A stretch of DNA of 62,445 nucleotides from Ruegeria denitrificans (GTDB taxonomy: Bacteria > Pseudomonadota > Alphaproteobacteria > Rhodobacterales > Rhodobacteraceae): positions 1-62,445 of the forward strand of contig NZ_CYUD01000017.1 of the NCBI RefSeq assembly GCF_001458295.1. Reading direction: 5' to 3'. The first letter of the stretch is position 1. Every line of letters begins with the position of its first letter. This document shows, in pieces, positions 43,481 through 51,960 of this stretch. The notes beneath the pieces were generated by a model. That model had not been told where the DNA came from. It was given only the letters and a program-made list of their open reading frames with translations, and did no database searches. The translations under genes and the position numbers were made by a program.

Positions 43481-44626
43481 TTACAGCCCTGTTCTGTGCG
43501 CGCGGGCGGTAAAGAAGATGCCCGAGGGGCTGTCTGCTTCGATCTCACGCAATTTTTCGAAGGTTTGGGTGTCGTAGACCATGACCTTGTTGGCGTCTCG
43601 CACGCTGAGCCAGACCTCGTGCCCGCGCGGGGTGAACTCCATGTGCAGCACGGCAGGACCTGGTTTGAATTCGTGGATGATGTCTTTGCTGACGCTGTCG
43701 ATCACCTGAATTGTGTTGTTCAGCGGGTGCGCAAAATTCACCCAAACCTGACGCCCGTCAGGCCGGGCCATGGCAAAGACCGGCTGACCGTGGGTTTTGG
43801 TGCGTCCGGTCTCTGTCAGAGTGTCAGAGTCAATCCATAAAACTTCATGATGTCCAACGGCGGGAAGGACAAATTCGCGTCCGGTCAGCGCCCAACCTTC
43901 AAGGTGGGGCATCTTGTAGACCGGCATTTCCTCTTGCCCGCGCCCATAATCGGGCAGCACGCGGATCGGTTCAGGGGTCTCGGCCCAGAGGTCCAGCGCG
44001 GTTAGCCCGTCCTCGCCGAACAGACCGGTGATGTAGGTGCGGCCATTGGCGGTGATCAGCGCGTCATAGGGGTTTTTGCCCATATCCGAGATTTTAGTGA
44101 TCTCCGGGTCGCCTTTGTTGAAGTCGGCAATCCAGGTTTCGCCAGAGTCCCACATGGTGAAAACGAACCTGCGGCCCGGCGCGTCGACAAGGCCAATGGT
44201 TTTGCTGTCGGTTGGGATATCGGCGACCATCTCAAGCGTTTCGGCATCGAACACACGCACGCCGCCGGGTTCATAGTTCGACACGGCAACCAACTGGCCA
44301 TCGTCCGAAATTGCGCCGCCGATGGCGTTGCCAGCCTGCACCACGCGGTTCACGATCTGCCGGGTGACGATATCGATCTTGGTCAGCCCGCCATCGCGTC
44401 CGAACACATAGGCAAAGCGTTGGTCAGGTGAATAGACCAGTGAGGCATGGGACAGATCACCCAGCCCCTCGATCCGCGCCAGCGCGGCCCGGTCGGACTG
44501 ATCCACCAGCAGAACCGAGCCTTTGGCACGTTCGATCACCAACCCCAGATCACCAGTGGCGGTGGGTTCCGCATGCGCCGTGGTCATCATCAAGGTGGCG
44601 GCAAGGCCAAGAATAAGCTGTTTCAT
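43481..44626 (-). CDS. nirF: NirF, haem d1 biosynthesis propeller protein
   Basis: An exported protein of about 381 residues with a signal peptide (MKQLILGLAATLMMTTAHA) and then a propeller of the cd1 family without a cytochrome c domain (GDLGLVIERAKGSVLLVDQS, SPDQRFAYVFGRDGGLTKID, LDLWAETPEPIRVLPDYGRG). It is needed for an intermediate step of haem d1 formation. The frame extends upstream inside nirC, but ATG 44626 has GGAGG 6 bp upstream and begins the signal peptide. It overlaps the end of nirC by 4 bp. Confidence 0.92.
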   Translation of the reverse strand: MKQLILGLAATLMMTTAHAEPTATGDLGLVIERAKGSVLLVDQSDRAALARIEGLGDLSHASLVYSPDQRFAYVFGRDGGLTKIDIVTRQIVNRVVQAGNAIGGAISDDGQLVAVSNYEPGGVRVFDAETLEMVADIPTDSKTIGLVDAPGRRFVFTMWDSGETWIADFNKGDPEITKISDMGKNPYDALITANGRTYITGLFGEDGLTALDLWAETPEPIRVLPDYGRGQEEMPVYKMPHLEGWALTGREFVLPAVGHHEVLWIDSDTLTETGRTKTHGQPVFAMARPDGRQVWVNFAHPLNNTIQVIDSVSKDIIHEFKPGPAVLHMEFTPRGHEVWLSVRDANKVMVYDTQTFEKLREIEADSPSGIFFTARAHRTGL

Positions 44627-44994
44627 TGTGCCTCCTGTTCCAGCAGATAACGGGCGATCCATTCGGCCTCTTCCTCGGTAATCAGGGGCCGCCACGGGGG
44701 CATCGCAGTGTCGGGGATGCCGTCGAGAATGACGCCGGTCAGCACGTCCGTGTCATAGTGCTGCAGTGTCTGGGACCGTAGGTCGGGCCCAAGGCCGCCT
44801 TTCAGCGACAGCCCGTGGCACGAGCCGCAATCCTGATGGACAAGCCGTTTCAAGCCGGTGGGGTCTAATGTATCGGCGGCAAACGCCGATGTGGCGATTA
44901 CAACCGCACTGGCCAACAGAAGTGAAGGAAGCGACCGGCCACGTTGGATGTTAGGCTTACCGAGCGCAACATTTCGGTGACCCAGCCTAGCCAT
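44623..44994 (-). CDS. nirC: NirC, cytochrome c55x-type electron carrier
   Basis: A small cytochrome c of 123 residues with a long N-terminal region containing a signal peptide (SLLLASAVVIATSAFAA) and one haem site CGSCH (56-60). The axial Met is probably in PDTAMPPW. NirC passes electrons to NirS or takes part in haem d1 maturation. It overlaps nirE by 8 bp. The exact start is uncertain because the part before the signal peptide is longer than usual. Confidence 0.88.
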   Translation of the reverse strand: MARLGHRNVALGKPNIQRGRSLPSLLLASAVVIATSAFAADTLDPTGLKRLVHQDCGSCHGLSLKGGLGPDLRSQTLQHYDTDVLTGVILDGIPDTAMPPWRPLITEEEAEWIARYLLEQEAQ

Positions 44995-45748
44995 GCGCTT
45001 GTTCCATCAAGTCAGCCACCGCGCGTTCGGCATAAAGCGAAACCACCTGTCCGATGATGAACAGCGTAGGCGCCTCCATTCCAGCGTCGCGCACATCAGC
45101 GGCCAACCTGTCCAACCGGGACTCGATGCGACGTTCGGCCTGCGTAGTGGCCTTGCTAACGGCCAGAACAGGCGTCGATCCAGGCAGATTTTCGGTCATC
45201 AGCCCCATTGCGATCTGGCCGATATTGGCCACACCCATATAGACGACCAGCGTCGAGTCTGGATCGGCCAGCCGTTTCCAGTCGAGGTCCAGCACCTTAT
45301 CCGCCTGGCGGTGGCCAGTGACGTACTGAACCGAAGTCGCCAGCCCGCGATGGGTCAGCGGTACGCCGGTTGAACAGGATGCCCCCTGCGCCGCAGTGAT
45401 GCCGGGCGCGTACTCGACCGCGATGCCTTGGGCCATAAGAAAAGCGGCCTCTTCCGAGCCGCGGCCAAAGATCATCGGATCGCCGCCCTTCAGCCGCGCA
45501 ACGGTGTGACCGGCGCGCGCCTCTTCCAGCAAGATCTCGTTGATGCGCTCTTGTGGCACCGTATGGCATTTGGGGGCCTTGCCGACCGGGATCAGACGTG
45601 CCTGGTCATCATGCAGGGCAAGGATGTCGTCCGAGACCAGCCGGTCATAGACGACCACGTCAGCCTCTTGCAGCATGCGCAGGGCGCGCAGGGTCATGAG
45701 TTCAGGGTCGCCGGGGCCAGCGCCAATCAGAAAAACCTTACCGCTCAT
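44987..45748 (-). CDS. nirE: NirE, uroporphyrinogen-III C-methyltransferase
   Basis: A SAM-dependent methyltransferase of 253 residues that makes precorrin-2, the first committed step to haem d1. It has the SUMT motifs VFLIGAGPGDPELMTLRA (about 5-22), VARLKGGDPMIFGRGSEE (about 85-102), GITAAQGASCSTGVPLTHRG and VVYMGVANI. In the nir context it is NirE rather than CobA or CysG; the fold alone cannot decide. ATG 45748 is preferred over an in-frame TTG six bases upstream. It starts the nirECF-DL-GHJN operon, with a DNR/NNR-type box 126 bp upstream. Confidence 0.92.
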   Translation of the reverse strand: MSGKVFLIGAGPGDPELMTLRALRMLQEADVVVYDRLVSDDILALHDDQARLIPVGKAPKCHTVPQERINEILLEEARAGHTVARLKGGDPMIFGRGSEEAAFLMAQGIAVEYAPGITAAQGASCSTGVPLTHRGLATSVQYVTGHRQADKVLDLDWKRLADPDSTLVVYMGVANIGQIAMGLMTENLPGSTPVLAVSKATTQAERRIESRLDRLAADVRDAGMEAPTLFIIGQVVSLYAERAVADLMEQAHG

Positions 45749-45867
45749 GTGCAAACTCGCTTGGTCTGAATGTCTTCCGAGCCCGGGTTTGCCTGCGAAT
45801 AAGGGACGTTGCTGGGCGAGCCGGGCGTGTCATGAGGGCAGGTTGGCGCATTCAGTGCGCGGCTGCC

Positions 45868-45881
45868 TTGACTAAAGTTAA
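45868..45881. promoter_or_regulatory. DNR/NNR-type box before nirE
   Basis: TTGACTAAAGTTAA, an imperfect FNR-like dyad in the 183-bp gap between the cupredoxin gene and nirE. Its centre is about 126 bp before the nirE start, further than in the other operons. It suggests a separate promoter for the haem d1 genes. Confidence 0.7.
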
Positions 45882-45937
45882 GGAGCACGGGAATTGCGCC
45901 CGCGCTCCATTGAATTGCCTGTATTTTTTGTCTCGGC

Positions 45938-46339
45938 TCAGGGTTCTACGGTGATCATTCCGATCATATTCTGCGTTTCCCAATGCGGTCCGCACAGATA
46001 GTCCTGCGGCCCGGGGGCTAAGAACGTCAAATCAACCGTTTCCTCGGGGAAAAGCCGGTCGCTTTCGGGTTCGCTACCATCTTTCAGCAAAACGCTGTGA
46101 CTGGTGCGTTTATCTACGTTTACCCAGCGCACAGTAGTACCCGCTTTGACAGTCAGCTCGACCGGGCAAAAATTGTATCTATACATCAGCACCACTTCGG
46201 CATCCTCAACGGCGGATGAAGGTTGACCGAAAAGGTCCACATAGCGCTCTTCTGCCTCAGCGCAGAGCTCGGCGGTCTCATCTGCCAAAGCGGGTGCGGC
46301 CAATAAGAGCAGCGCGGGAATTAGGCGGTGAGCTTTCAT
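45938..46339 (-). CDS. Periplasmic cupredoxin (type 1 copper protein)
   Basis: A protein of 133 residues with a signal peptide (MKAHRLIPALLLLAAPALAD). The ligands for a type 1 copper centre are visible: His81 in KRTSHSVLL, then Cys116-x2-His119-x5-Met125 in YLCGPHWETQNM. Two further Cys (26, 58) could form a disulfide. It probably carries electrons to NirS or NorC in place of pseudoazurin, but it differs from the standard pseudoazurin pattern. ATG 46339 has AGGAG upstream; the longer frame would run into the previous gene. A hairpin lies between it and the multihaem gene. Confidence 0.85.
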   Translation of the reverse strand: MKAHRLIPALLLLAAPALADETAELCAEAEERYVDLFGQPSSAVEDAEVVLMYRYNFCPVELTVKAGTTVRWVNVDKRTSHSVLLKDGSEPESDRLFPEETVDLTFLAPGPQDYLCGPHWETQNMIGMITVEP

Positions 46340-46363
46340 CGTCCAAATCTCCTTTCCAATATG

Positions 46364-46388
46364 AAAGGGCCGGATTGTCCGGCCCCTT
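46364..46388. terminator. Intercistronic hairpin before the cupredoxin gene
   Basis: GGGCCGGA (46367-46374), loop TTG, TCCGGCCC (46378-46385), extended by A/T pairs. It lies between the multihaem stop and the cupredoxin start. No strong T-run follows on the minus strand, so it may stabilise or attenuate the mRNA rather than end it. Confidence 0.5.
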
Positions 46389-46391
46389 CGG

Positions 46392-48176
46392 TCACTGTTT
46401 AACCACGTTAATCGCGGCGCTGTCGTCATCCAGCGCTAAGCTGGTGTTCAGTGTAACGTGGTGGAACCGCGCGGCGGCAAAGTCATCGTGAATGGCAAAA
46501 CCCACCGTGTAGGTCTGACCCGATTCCAGCGGCACATCGCCGGGCGCGCCAGAGTTCAACGGCCGGGTAAAGACTACGGTCCACATACCGCCGGACAGGT
46601 TGGCCGAGGCGGCAATCTCGCCGTCATTGACCACGCGCTGTTCCAGCAGATAGCCGTTGGTGGCACTGCCATCGGCATAGACGCGCATCAGGTCCAGATA
46701 GGTGCCGTCGGCCAGGTATTGCTCGATCTGCGCTTCTGCCTGTAGCTTGTCCCAGCCACCCAATGCCTTGCCGCGGCGGCCTTTGACCTCGACCTCGGTC
46801 CGGCTTTCGCTGATGTATTTGGTCACTGTGTCCTGAGTGTTCAGGCGGCCTGCGACATCACCATTGGCGGCAATCGCATCAGCACCCGGATCAAAGGGCA
46901 TATAGCTGTTGTCTGCGTGGCACGAGGCCCAGCAGCCTGCCTGATCGCCCAGTTCGATTCCGGTGCCGGTGATCATCATGGCAACCTTGATCTGGTTGTC
47001 GGGGTCCATCTTACCGCCATCGACGAAGGGGGCGGGGCTGTGACCCGCATCCGGCCATTGCATGCGGATATAAAGGTTCTCATCATCATGCGCGGCCTGC
47101 ACGGTGGCGTCGATCACACCACGTTTGCCGGGGATCGGGGTCGGTTCCAGTTCGCCGCCCGCCACGATCTTGTTGCCGATCGTGTCCAGCTCCTTGGCGT
47201 GACAGGTCGAGCACTGATCGCCGCCCTTGGTCAGGGGACGGGCCCCACCGTGAAACTTGCCGTTCTGCACCCACTCAAACGAGGCCTGACCAGGGTAGAA
47301 CAGTTTCAGATCCGCGCTGGCCACGGCGTTCCAGTCGATGTTGCCGGCTACATCGCTGCCACCGCCTGCGGGGGCCGCAGCTTCTTTTCCGTTCGCCTTG
47401 GCGCGTTCTTCGGCAACGGCTGCGTCAACAGCGGATGCGATCTGGGCTTGCACGGCCTCTTGCTGGGCCGCTTTGGCGGCTTTTTCAGCCTCAGCCTCGG
47501 CTGCTTCCTTGGCTTCGATTTTCGCGAGACTTGTCAGGTATTCCTGCGGGATTTCACGAATGAAGGCCGGGTTGGGCGCCTCAAGCTGTTCCAAATAGTC
47601 CTCGTCGGCGCGGTCACGAGCGTCCGAGTGCGCAATCCCCTTGTGGCAGTCGATACAGGTCTGGCCGACCTCCATCGCATTCAGGTGTTGCTGACGCGCG
47701 CGCGGTTTCTGGAACTCGGGCATCATCGATTCAAAATCGTGGCAGTTGCGGCATTCGCGCGAGTCGGTGGATTTCATCCGCTCCCATTCGTTCATCGCCA
47801 GATGCACACGCTTGGCTTCGAACTTTTCGCGGGTGTTGATGGTGCCAACCAGCTTGCCATACAGCTCTTTGGACGCCTTGATCTTGCGGATCATCTTGTG
47901 GGTCCAGTCCTTGGGCACGTGGCAGTCGGAACAGACCGCGCCCACACCAGAGCGGTTCACGTCGTGGATCGTGCCGGTGTATTCTTCGTAAACGAAATCG
48001 CGCATCTCGTGACACGAAATACAAAATTCCTTTGTGTTCGTCGCTTCCATGGCGGTGTTGAACCCACCCCAGAAGATAATGCCGCCGACAAAGGCTGCGG
48101 CAATACCGGCCACGGGCATTCCCCACAGGAAATACCGGCGCCAGATCGGGTTTTTCTTTTCCGGTTCGGAAGTCAT
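46392..48176 (-). CDS. NapC/NirT-like multihaem cytochrome fused to ethylbenzene-dehydrogenase-type haem domain
   Basis: A protein of 594 residues. One N-terminal membrane helix (about 17-38) anchors a NapC/NirT-type tetrahaem domain with CISCH (52-56), CSDCH (82-86), CRNCH (142-146) and CIDCH (174-178). An Ala/Glu/Lys-rich coiled coil (about 215-265) follows. The C-terminal half (about 280-590) has a fifth site CSTCH (322-326), an atypical C-x3-C-H (CWASCH, 415-420) and strands like those of the haem-binding gamma subunit of ethylbenzene dehydrogenase or cytochrome c-552 ([40 protein letters not shown]). It probably moves quinol electrons to periplasmic NirS and the cupredoxin. The fusion is much longer than NapC or NirT, which have about 200 residues. 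Confidence 0.85.
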   Translation of the reverse strand: MTSEPEKKNPIWRRYFLWGMPVAGIAAAFVGGIIFWGGFNTAMEATNTKEFCISCHEMRDFVYEEYTGTIHDVNRSGVGAVCSDCHVPKDWTHKMIRKIKASKELYGKLVGTINTREKFEAKRVHLAMNEWERMKSTDSRECRNCHDFESMMPEFQKPRARQQHLNAMEVGQTCIDCHKGIAHSDARDRADEDYLEQLEAPNPAFIREIPQEYLTSLAKIEAKEAAEAEAEKAAKAAQQEAVQAQIASAVDAAVAEERAKANGKEAAAPAGGGSDVAGNIDWNAVASADLKLFYPGQASFEWVQNGKFHGGARPLTKGGDQCSTCHAKELDTIGNKIVAGGELEPTPIPGKRGVIDATVQAAHDDENLYIRMQWPDAGHSPAPFVDGGKMDPDNQIKVAMMITGTGIELGDQAGCWASCHADNSYMPFDPGADAIAANGDVAGRLNTQDTVTKYISESRTEVEVKGRRGKALGGWDKLQAEAQIEQYLADGTYLDLMRVYADGSATNGYLLEQRVVNDGEIAASANLSGGMWTVVFTRPLNSGAPGDVPLESGQTYTVGFAIHDDFAAARFHHVTLNTSLALDDDSAAINVVKQ

Positions 48177-48250
48177 ATCCGGGCTCCGTTTTGGCTGTCT
48201 TGTCTGGCCTTGGGTGGCAGGCCGGTGAGTTTGGCTGATTGGTCAAACGA

Positions 48251-48281
48251 GGAAAGGGCGGGCGAGGGGCCCGCCCTTTCC
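48251..48281. terminator. Strong hairpin between nirS and the multihaem gene
   Basis: A perfect 13-bp stem: GGAAAGGGCGGGC (48251-48263), loop GAGGG, GCCCGCCCTTTCC (48269-48281). It lies 20 bp after the nirS stop. Without a T-run it may be a partial terminator or an mRNA-protecting structure that lets nirS be made in excess over the genes after it. Confidence 0.65.
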
Positions 48282-48300
48282 GGTGTTGGTCGCAAACCCG

Positions 48301-49977
48301 TCAGGTGACGTGGTTCGAACGGTTGTAGACGTTGAACTTGCCGGTCGGAGCGAAAAGCCCGTCGATGCGGCCGATCTCTTCCAGCGTCTTGGCGTCGAAG
48401 ATCACGATCTGGCCGTTGGGTTCCAACGAGTCCGACAGGTTCCACTTGGAAACCCAGACCTCAGTGCCATCCGCGTTGAATTCAAAGTGAACAGCGGCGC
48501 TGCCTTCGTCTTCGGTAATCTGGATGGTTTTCACGATCTCGCCGGTTTCTTTCGAGATGACCTGAACCGATTGCTGAACCTCAGGTTCCGGGTGCTTAGT
48601 CTGGTCAGCCCAGATGTAGTCCGAATTCGGGTGAGTACGGACAAACAGGCCGGGGCCGTCGGTTTCCACTTCGTAGCAGATCTTCCAAGCATCATCCGGG
48701 CGGTTTTCGGGATCGTTACCCCAGACGGTCACGGTACCCACACCAAGGTGTGTCGTACCAGCAACCGGGCCGCAATTTGGGTCGACCCAGTTGGCACCCG
48801 GGCCGGGGTGCGGCAACGCGGCTGTGTCGATCATCGCTTCCAGCTTGTGGGTTTCGGTATCGACAACCACCATCTTGTTCGACGCGTTCGCGGCGATCTG
48901 GAAATAGCGGCCTGTCGGGTCAAAGAACCCGTCATGCAGGAACTTAGCGCTGTCGATCTTGTCGATCCGCAGGTTGTCCAGATCGGTATAATCGACCTGC
49001 CACAACTGCCCCAGTTCCTTCACAGCAACGATCCAGGTGGGCTCGTTCGGAGTTGTGTAGATAGCGGCCACACGGGCCTCCTCCACGTAATCCCCGTCCA
49101 CGTTCACACCGCGGGTCGATACGACCTTGACCGGTTCCATGGTCTGGGCGTCAACGATTGCGAAATGCGGCGGCCAATATCCCCCACCGATGACGTATTT
49201 GCCATCGCCAGAAACGGCAACGTCGCGGGCGTCATAGGCAATCTTGACCTCGGATACCAACATCTTGTCCGGCGTCTGCCAGAGGTCGATCTTGGTCATC
49301 TTGCCGTCACGGCCCATGGTGTACCAGAAACGCCCGGGCTGTTCAGGCTCTTCCAGAGCGTGGTGTTCGGATGCTTTCAGAACGTGAACGGCATAGCCGG
49401 TCGGGATGTGTGTCAGAACCTCTTTGGTGTCGCCGTCGATCACGGCCACCTTGCCCACATCGCGCTCGATGACGACAAAGAAGTTTTCCCAGTTGCGGCC
49501 ATGCAAAGGCTCGGTCGGATAATCGGCTTCTTCGACATAGACCTTGCGGGTCGCCATCATCTGTTCAAGCGACATTTCAGGCGGCTTTGGCGGCTCCATC
49601 ATGATGTATGTCGCCATGTCCTTGATTTCCTGCTCGGTCATGATGTCCGAGAAGTTGTTCATACCGCCTTCGGTACCCCAGGCGATGATCTTTTCAAGCC
49701 GTTCCTGACCCAGTTTCAGGGTGCCGGATTCGGTTACGGTGCCATCGTCGTTTTTGGTTTCGACCATCGGTTCAAGACTTTTACCGGTGGCACCTTTTCG
49801 CAGAACGCCGTGACAGCCTGCGCATTGCTCGAAATAAAGTTGTTTGGAGGATTCAAAGGCTTCCTCGCTAAGAGTTGGCTCTTCGGCGAAGGCTGGCGCA
49901 GCGACGCTGCCCAGCAGCATCGCCAAACCGACCCCAAAGGCGCGGCCAGTTTTGTTGTAGCTGATTCCAAGTGACAT
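48301..49977 (-). CDS. nirS: NirS, cytochrome cd1 nitrite reductase
   Basis: The periplasmic enzyme of 558 residues that reduces nitrite to NO. It has a signal peptide (GVGLAMLLGSVAAPAFA), a cytochrome c domain with CAGCH (52-56), and the eight-bladed haem d1 propeller (FFVVIERDVGKVAVIDGDTK, GRFWYTMGRDGKMTKIDLWQ, LPHPGPGANWVDPNCGPVAG). It appears full length. ATG 49977 with GGAGAG upstream is chosen over the GTG six bases earlier. It is expressed from a promoter with a perfect TTGAC-N4-GTCAA box. Confidence 0.97.
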   Translation of the reverse strand: MSLGISYNKTGRAFGVGLAMLLGSVAAPAFAEEPTLSEEAFESSKQLYFEQCAGCHGVLRKGATGKSLEPMVETKNDDGTVTESGTLKLGQERLEKIIAWGTEGGMNNFSDIMTEQEIKDMATYIMMEPPKPPEMSLEQMMATRKVYVEEADYPTEPLHGRNWENFFVVIERDVGKVAVIDGDTKEVLTHIPTGYAVHVLKASEHHALEEPEQPGRFWYTMGRDGKMTKIDLWQTPDKMLVSEVKIAYDARDVAVSGDGKYVIGGGYWPPHFAIVDAQTMEPVKVVSTRGVNVDGDYVEEARVAAIYTTPNEPTWIVAVKELGQLWQVDYTDLDNLRIDKIDSAKFLHDGFFDPTGRYFQIAANASNKMVVVDTETHKLEAMIDTAALPHPGPGANWVDPNCGPVAGTTHLGVGTVTVWGNDPENRPDDAWKICYEVETDGPGLFVRTHPNSDYIWADQTKHPEPEVQQSVQVISKETGEIVKTIQITEDEGSAAVHFEFNADGTEVWVSKWNLSDSLEPNGQIVIFDAKTLEEIGRIDGLFAPTGKFNVYNRSNHVT

Positions 49978-50039
49978 GATCACTCTCCATTTGCGTGGTG
50001 AGGCAGGCCCAAGGGTGAGACATCGCGCCCGACGGCTCC

Positions 50040-50053
50040 TTGACGAAAGTCAA
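50040..50053. promoter_or_regulatory. DNR/NNR-type box before nirS
   Basis: TTGACGAAAGTCAA, a perfect dyad. Its centre is 69.5 bp before the nirS ATG. Confidence 0.85.
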
Positions 50054-50145
50054 CGCCAGGGGCCCATTTCAAGGGTTCGGTAGGAAAAAATGGCGAAAAA
50101 AACCGTCATATAATCTGTGTTTTAGAGGCATGTTTTCCGTGAGGA

Positions 50146-50159
50146 TTGATTTTTGTTAA
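50146..50159. promoter_or_regulatory. FNR/DNR-type box before nnrS
   Basis: TTGATTTTTGTTAA; left half is FNR-like TTGAT, right half GTTAA. Its centre is 62.5 bp before the nnrS ATG. The nirS-nnrS gap thus has one box for each direction. Confidence 0.6.
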
Positions 50160-50214
50160 GTCCGCTGCGCGGGTGGGCTGCTAGGGCTGAAAAAAACGGT
50201 TGAGGAGAGCAGCC

Positions 50215-51396
50215 ATGCCCACAATCATCACCCGCATTCTCGGTGAAGGATTTCGTGTTTTCTTTCTGTCTGCCGGTCTCTACGGCCTGTTTGTCGGTGT
50301 GGTCTGGGGGCTGTGGCTGATAGTGCCTTACATGGCGCCGGATTACGGTATGACGCCGCCGATGTGGCACGCGCATGAGATGATATTCGGCTATGCGACG
50401 GCCGCGCTGGGCGGGTTCTTTCTGACCGCAATACCGAACTGGACCGGCGCCCCCGAGGCGCGGGCGCATTTTATCACTCTGGCTGCCGGGCTGTGGTTGG
50501 CCGGTCGGATGGCGATGTGGTTTTCAGGGGTATTGCCGCCAGTCCTGGTCGCGGTGGTTGATCTGGCCTTTGTGCCAGTTCTGGCGGCCAAAATAGCCAC
50601 GCAGTTGATCCGCCGTCCCAAACCGCAGAACATGATCTTCCTGCTGTTGCTGAGCCTGATCTGGGTCGCGGATTTGATGACGCATCTGCAATGGATGGGA
50701 ATCACCGAAGGCACCCTGCAAACCGGGCTACGCGCGGGATTGCTGGCGTTATGTGCGATGATCGCCATTTTGGGTGGTCGGATCACTCCGGCGTTTACCC
50801 GCAATGCCATGAAACGTGCCGGGGTCCCAGAGGCGGACTGGCCGGTTTCGGTCGCCTTGTTCGACAAGACGGGTATGGTCCTGGCCCTGATCCTGCCGCT
50901 GGTCGTTGTGGTGCTAGGCGCAGGACGGGTGGCCGGGGTTGGGGCGCTTGCTCTTGGGCTGGTTCAGATTCTGCGCATGGCCCGCTGGCGCAGCCGCTGG
51001 GCGGCACGGCGGCCTATTCTTCTGGCGCTGCATTTAGGTCTATGCATGTTGGCGGTGGGGTTGATCCTGTGGGGGTTGGCCGTGCTGGGATTGGGCAATG
51101 AAATCGCCGCCTTGCATGTATTGGGCATTGGGTGTGTGGGCGGCATGACCCTGGCGGTCATGAGCCGCGCCGCGTTGGGCCACAGTGGCCGGGCGTTGAT
51201 AGCTCCCGCGCCGATGGTAGTGGCCTATGGTCTGATGGCGGTTGCTGCCCTATCGCGCTGGATCGGTGCCGAACTGAATGCGGGCTACATGGTTGCGATG
51301 CTGTTGTCAGACGGCCTGTGGGTCTGCGCCTTTGCGCTTTACCTGATCGCCATGTGGCCTGCGCTGACGGGCCCCCGCGCGGGCCGGGCGGGTTGA
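50215..51396 (+). CDS. nnrS: NnrS family haem/copper membrane protein
   Basis: A membrane protein of about 393 residues with 12 predicted helices. It has the NnrS signatures MWHAHEMIFGYATAALGGFF and LTAIPNWTG near the start, ILGGRITPAFTRNAM in the middle and ALHVLGIGCVGGMTLAVMSR late. NnrS is found with denitrification genes and helps cells withstand NO and related stress. ATG 50215 has GAGGAGAG upstream. It is divergent from nirS and upstream of the nor operon. Confidence 0.93.
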   Translation: MPTIITRILGEGFRVFFLSAGLYGLFVGVVWGLWLIVPYMAPDYGMTPPMWHAHEMIFGYATAALGGFFLTAIPNWTGAPEARAHFITLAAGLWLAGRMAMWFSGVLPPVLVAVVDLAFVPVLAAKIATQLIRRPKPQNMIFLLLLSLIWVADLMTHLQWMGITEGTLQTGLRAGLLALCAMIAILGGRITPAFTRNAMKRAGVPEADWPVSVALFDKTGMVLALILPLVVVVLGAGRVAGVGALALGLVQILRMARWRSRWAARRPILLALHLGLCMLAVGLILWGLAVLGLGNEIAALHVLGIGCVGGMTLAVMSRAALGHSGRALIAPAPMVVAYGLMAVAALSRWIGAELNAGYMVAMLLSDGLWVCAFALYLIAMWPALTGPRAGRAG

Positions 51397-51418
51397 TTTT
51401 CATTTACTTCCCCCAGTC

Positions 51419-51432
51419 TTGACTTTCGTTAA
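51419..51432. promoter_or_regulatory. DNR/NNR-type box before norC
   Basis: TTGACTTTCGTTAA, a near-perfect dyad. Its centre is 69.5 bp before the norC ATG, the same distance as at nirS and hemA. Confidence 0.8.
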
Positions 51433-51494
51433 GGACCCCCCATGGCCCACCTGCCAGTCTGACCGGACAGCTAAACTGCGCAAAGGAGAGCGCA

Positions 51495-51944
51495 ATGCGA
51501 GAAGTCATGACCAAGAGCATGGCTCGCAACATATTCTATGGCGGGTCACTGTTCTTTATCCTCATCTTTCTGGCTTTGTCGGCCCATTCCCACTGGTACA
51601 TCGTGAATTCCGAAAACTCGGAGAAGCTTGATGAAAGTGTGGTCCGGGGCAAACACGTCTGGGAAAAACATGCGTGCATCAACTGTCACACGATTCTGGG
51701 TGAAGGGGCCTATTTCGCCCCCGAGGTTGGTAACGTGATGACTCGATGGGGTGTGCTGGACGACCCGGAATCGGCCTTTGAATCCCTCAAGGGCTGGATG
51801 GAGGCACAACCGACCGGCATTCCCGGTCGTCGGCAGATGCCCAATTTCAACCTCAGTGACGAAGAAATCCGCGACCTGACCAACTTCCTGATCTGGACGG
51901 ACAATATCGACGCTCAGGACTGGCCGCCCAATGAGGCGGGCTAA
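51495..51944 (+). CDS. norC: NorC, cytochrome c subunit of nitric-oxide reductase
   Basis: A membrane-anchored cytochrome c of 149 residues. One helix (about 13-33) is followed by haem site CINCH (61-65) and an axial Met probably in GRRQMPNFNLSDEE. It takes electrons from periplasmic carriers and gives them to NorB. ATG 51495 has AAGGAG upstream. Its 3' end overlaps the possible longer frame of norB. Confidence 0.96.
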   Translation: MREVMTKSMARNIFYGGSLFFILIFLALSAHSHWYIVNSENSEKLDESVVRGKHVWEKHACINCHTILGEGAYFAPEVGNVMTRWGVLDDPESAFESLKGWMEAQPTGIPGRRQMPNFNLSDEEIRDLTNFLIWTDNIDAQDWPPNEAG

Positions 51945-51960
51945 GAAAGGGAACGGAGCA

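Noticed and set aside
46917..49974. Long plus-strand frames (463 and 563 codons) opposite the multihaem gene and nirS
   Set aside because: They mirror strongly conserved genes and have no motif of their own.
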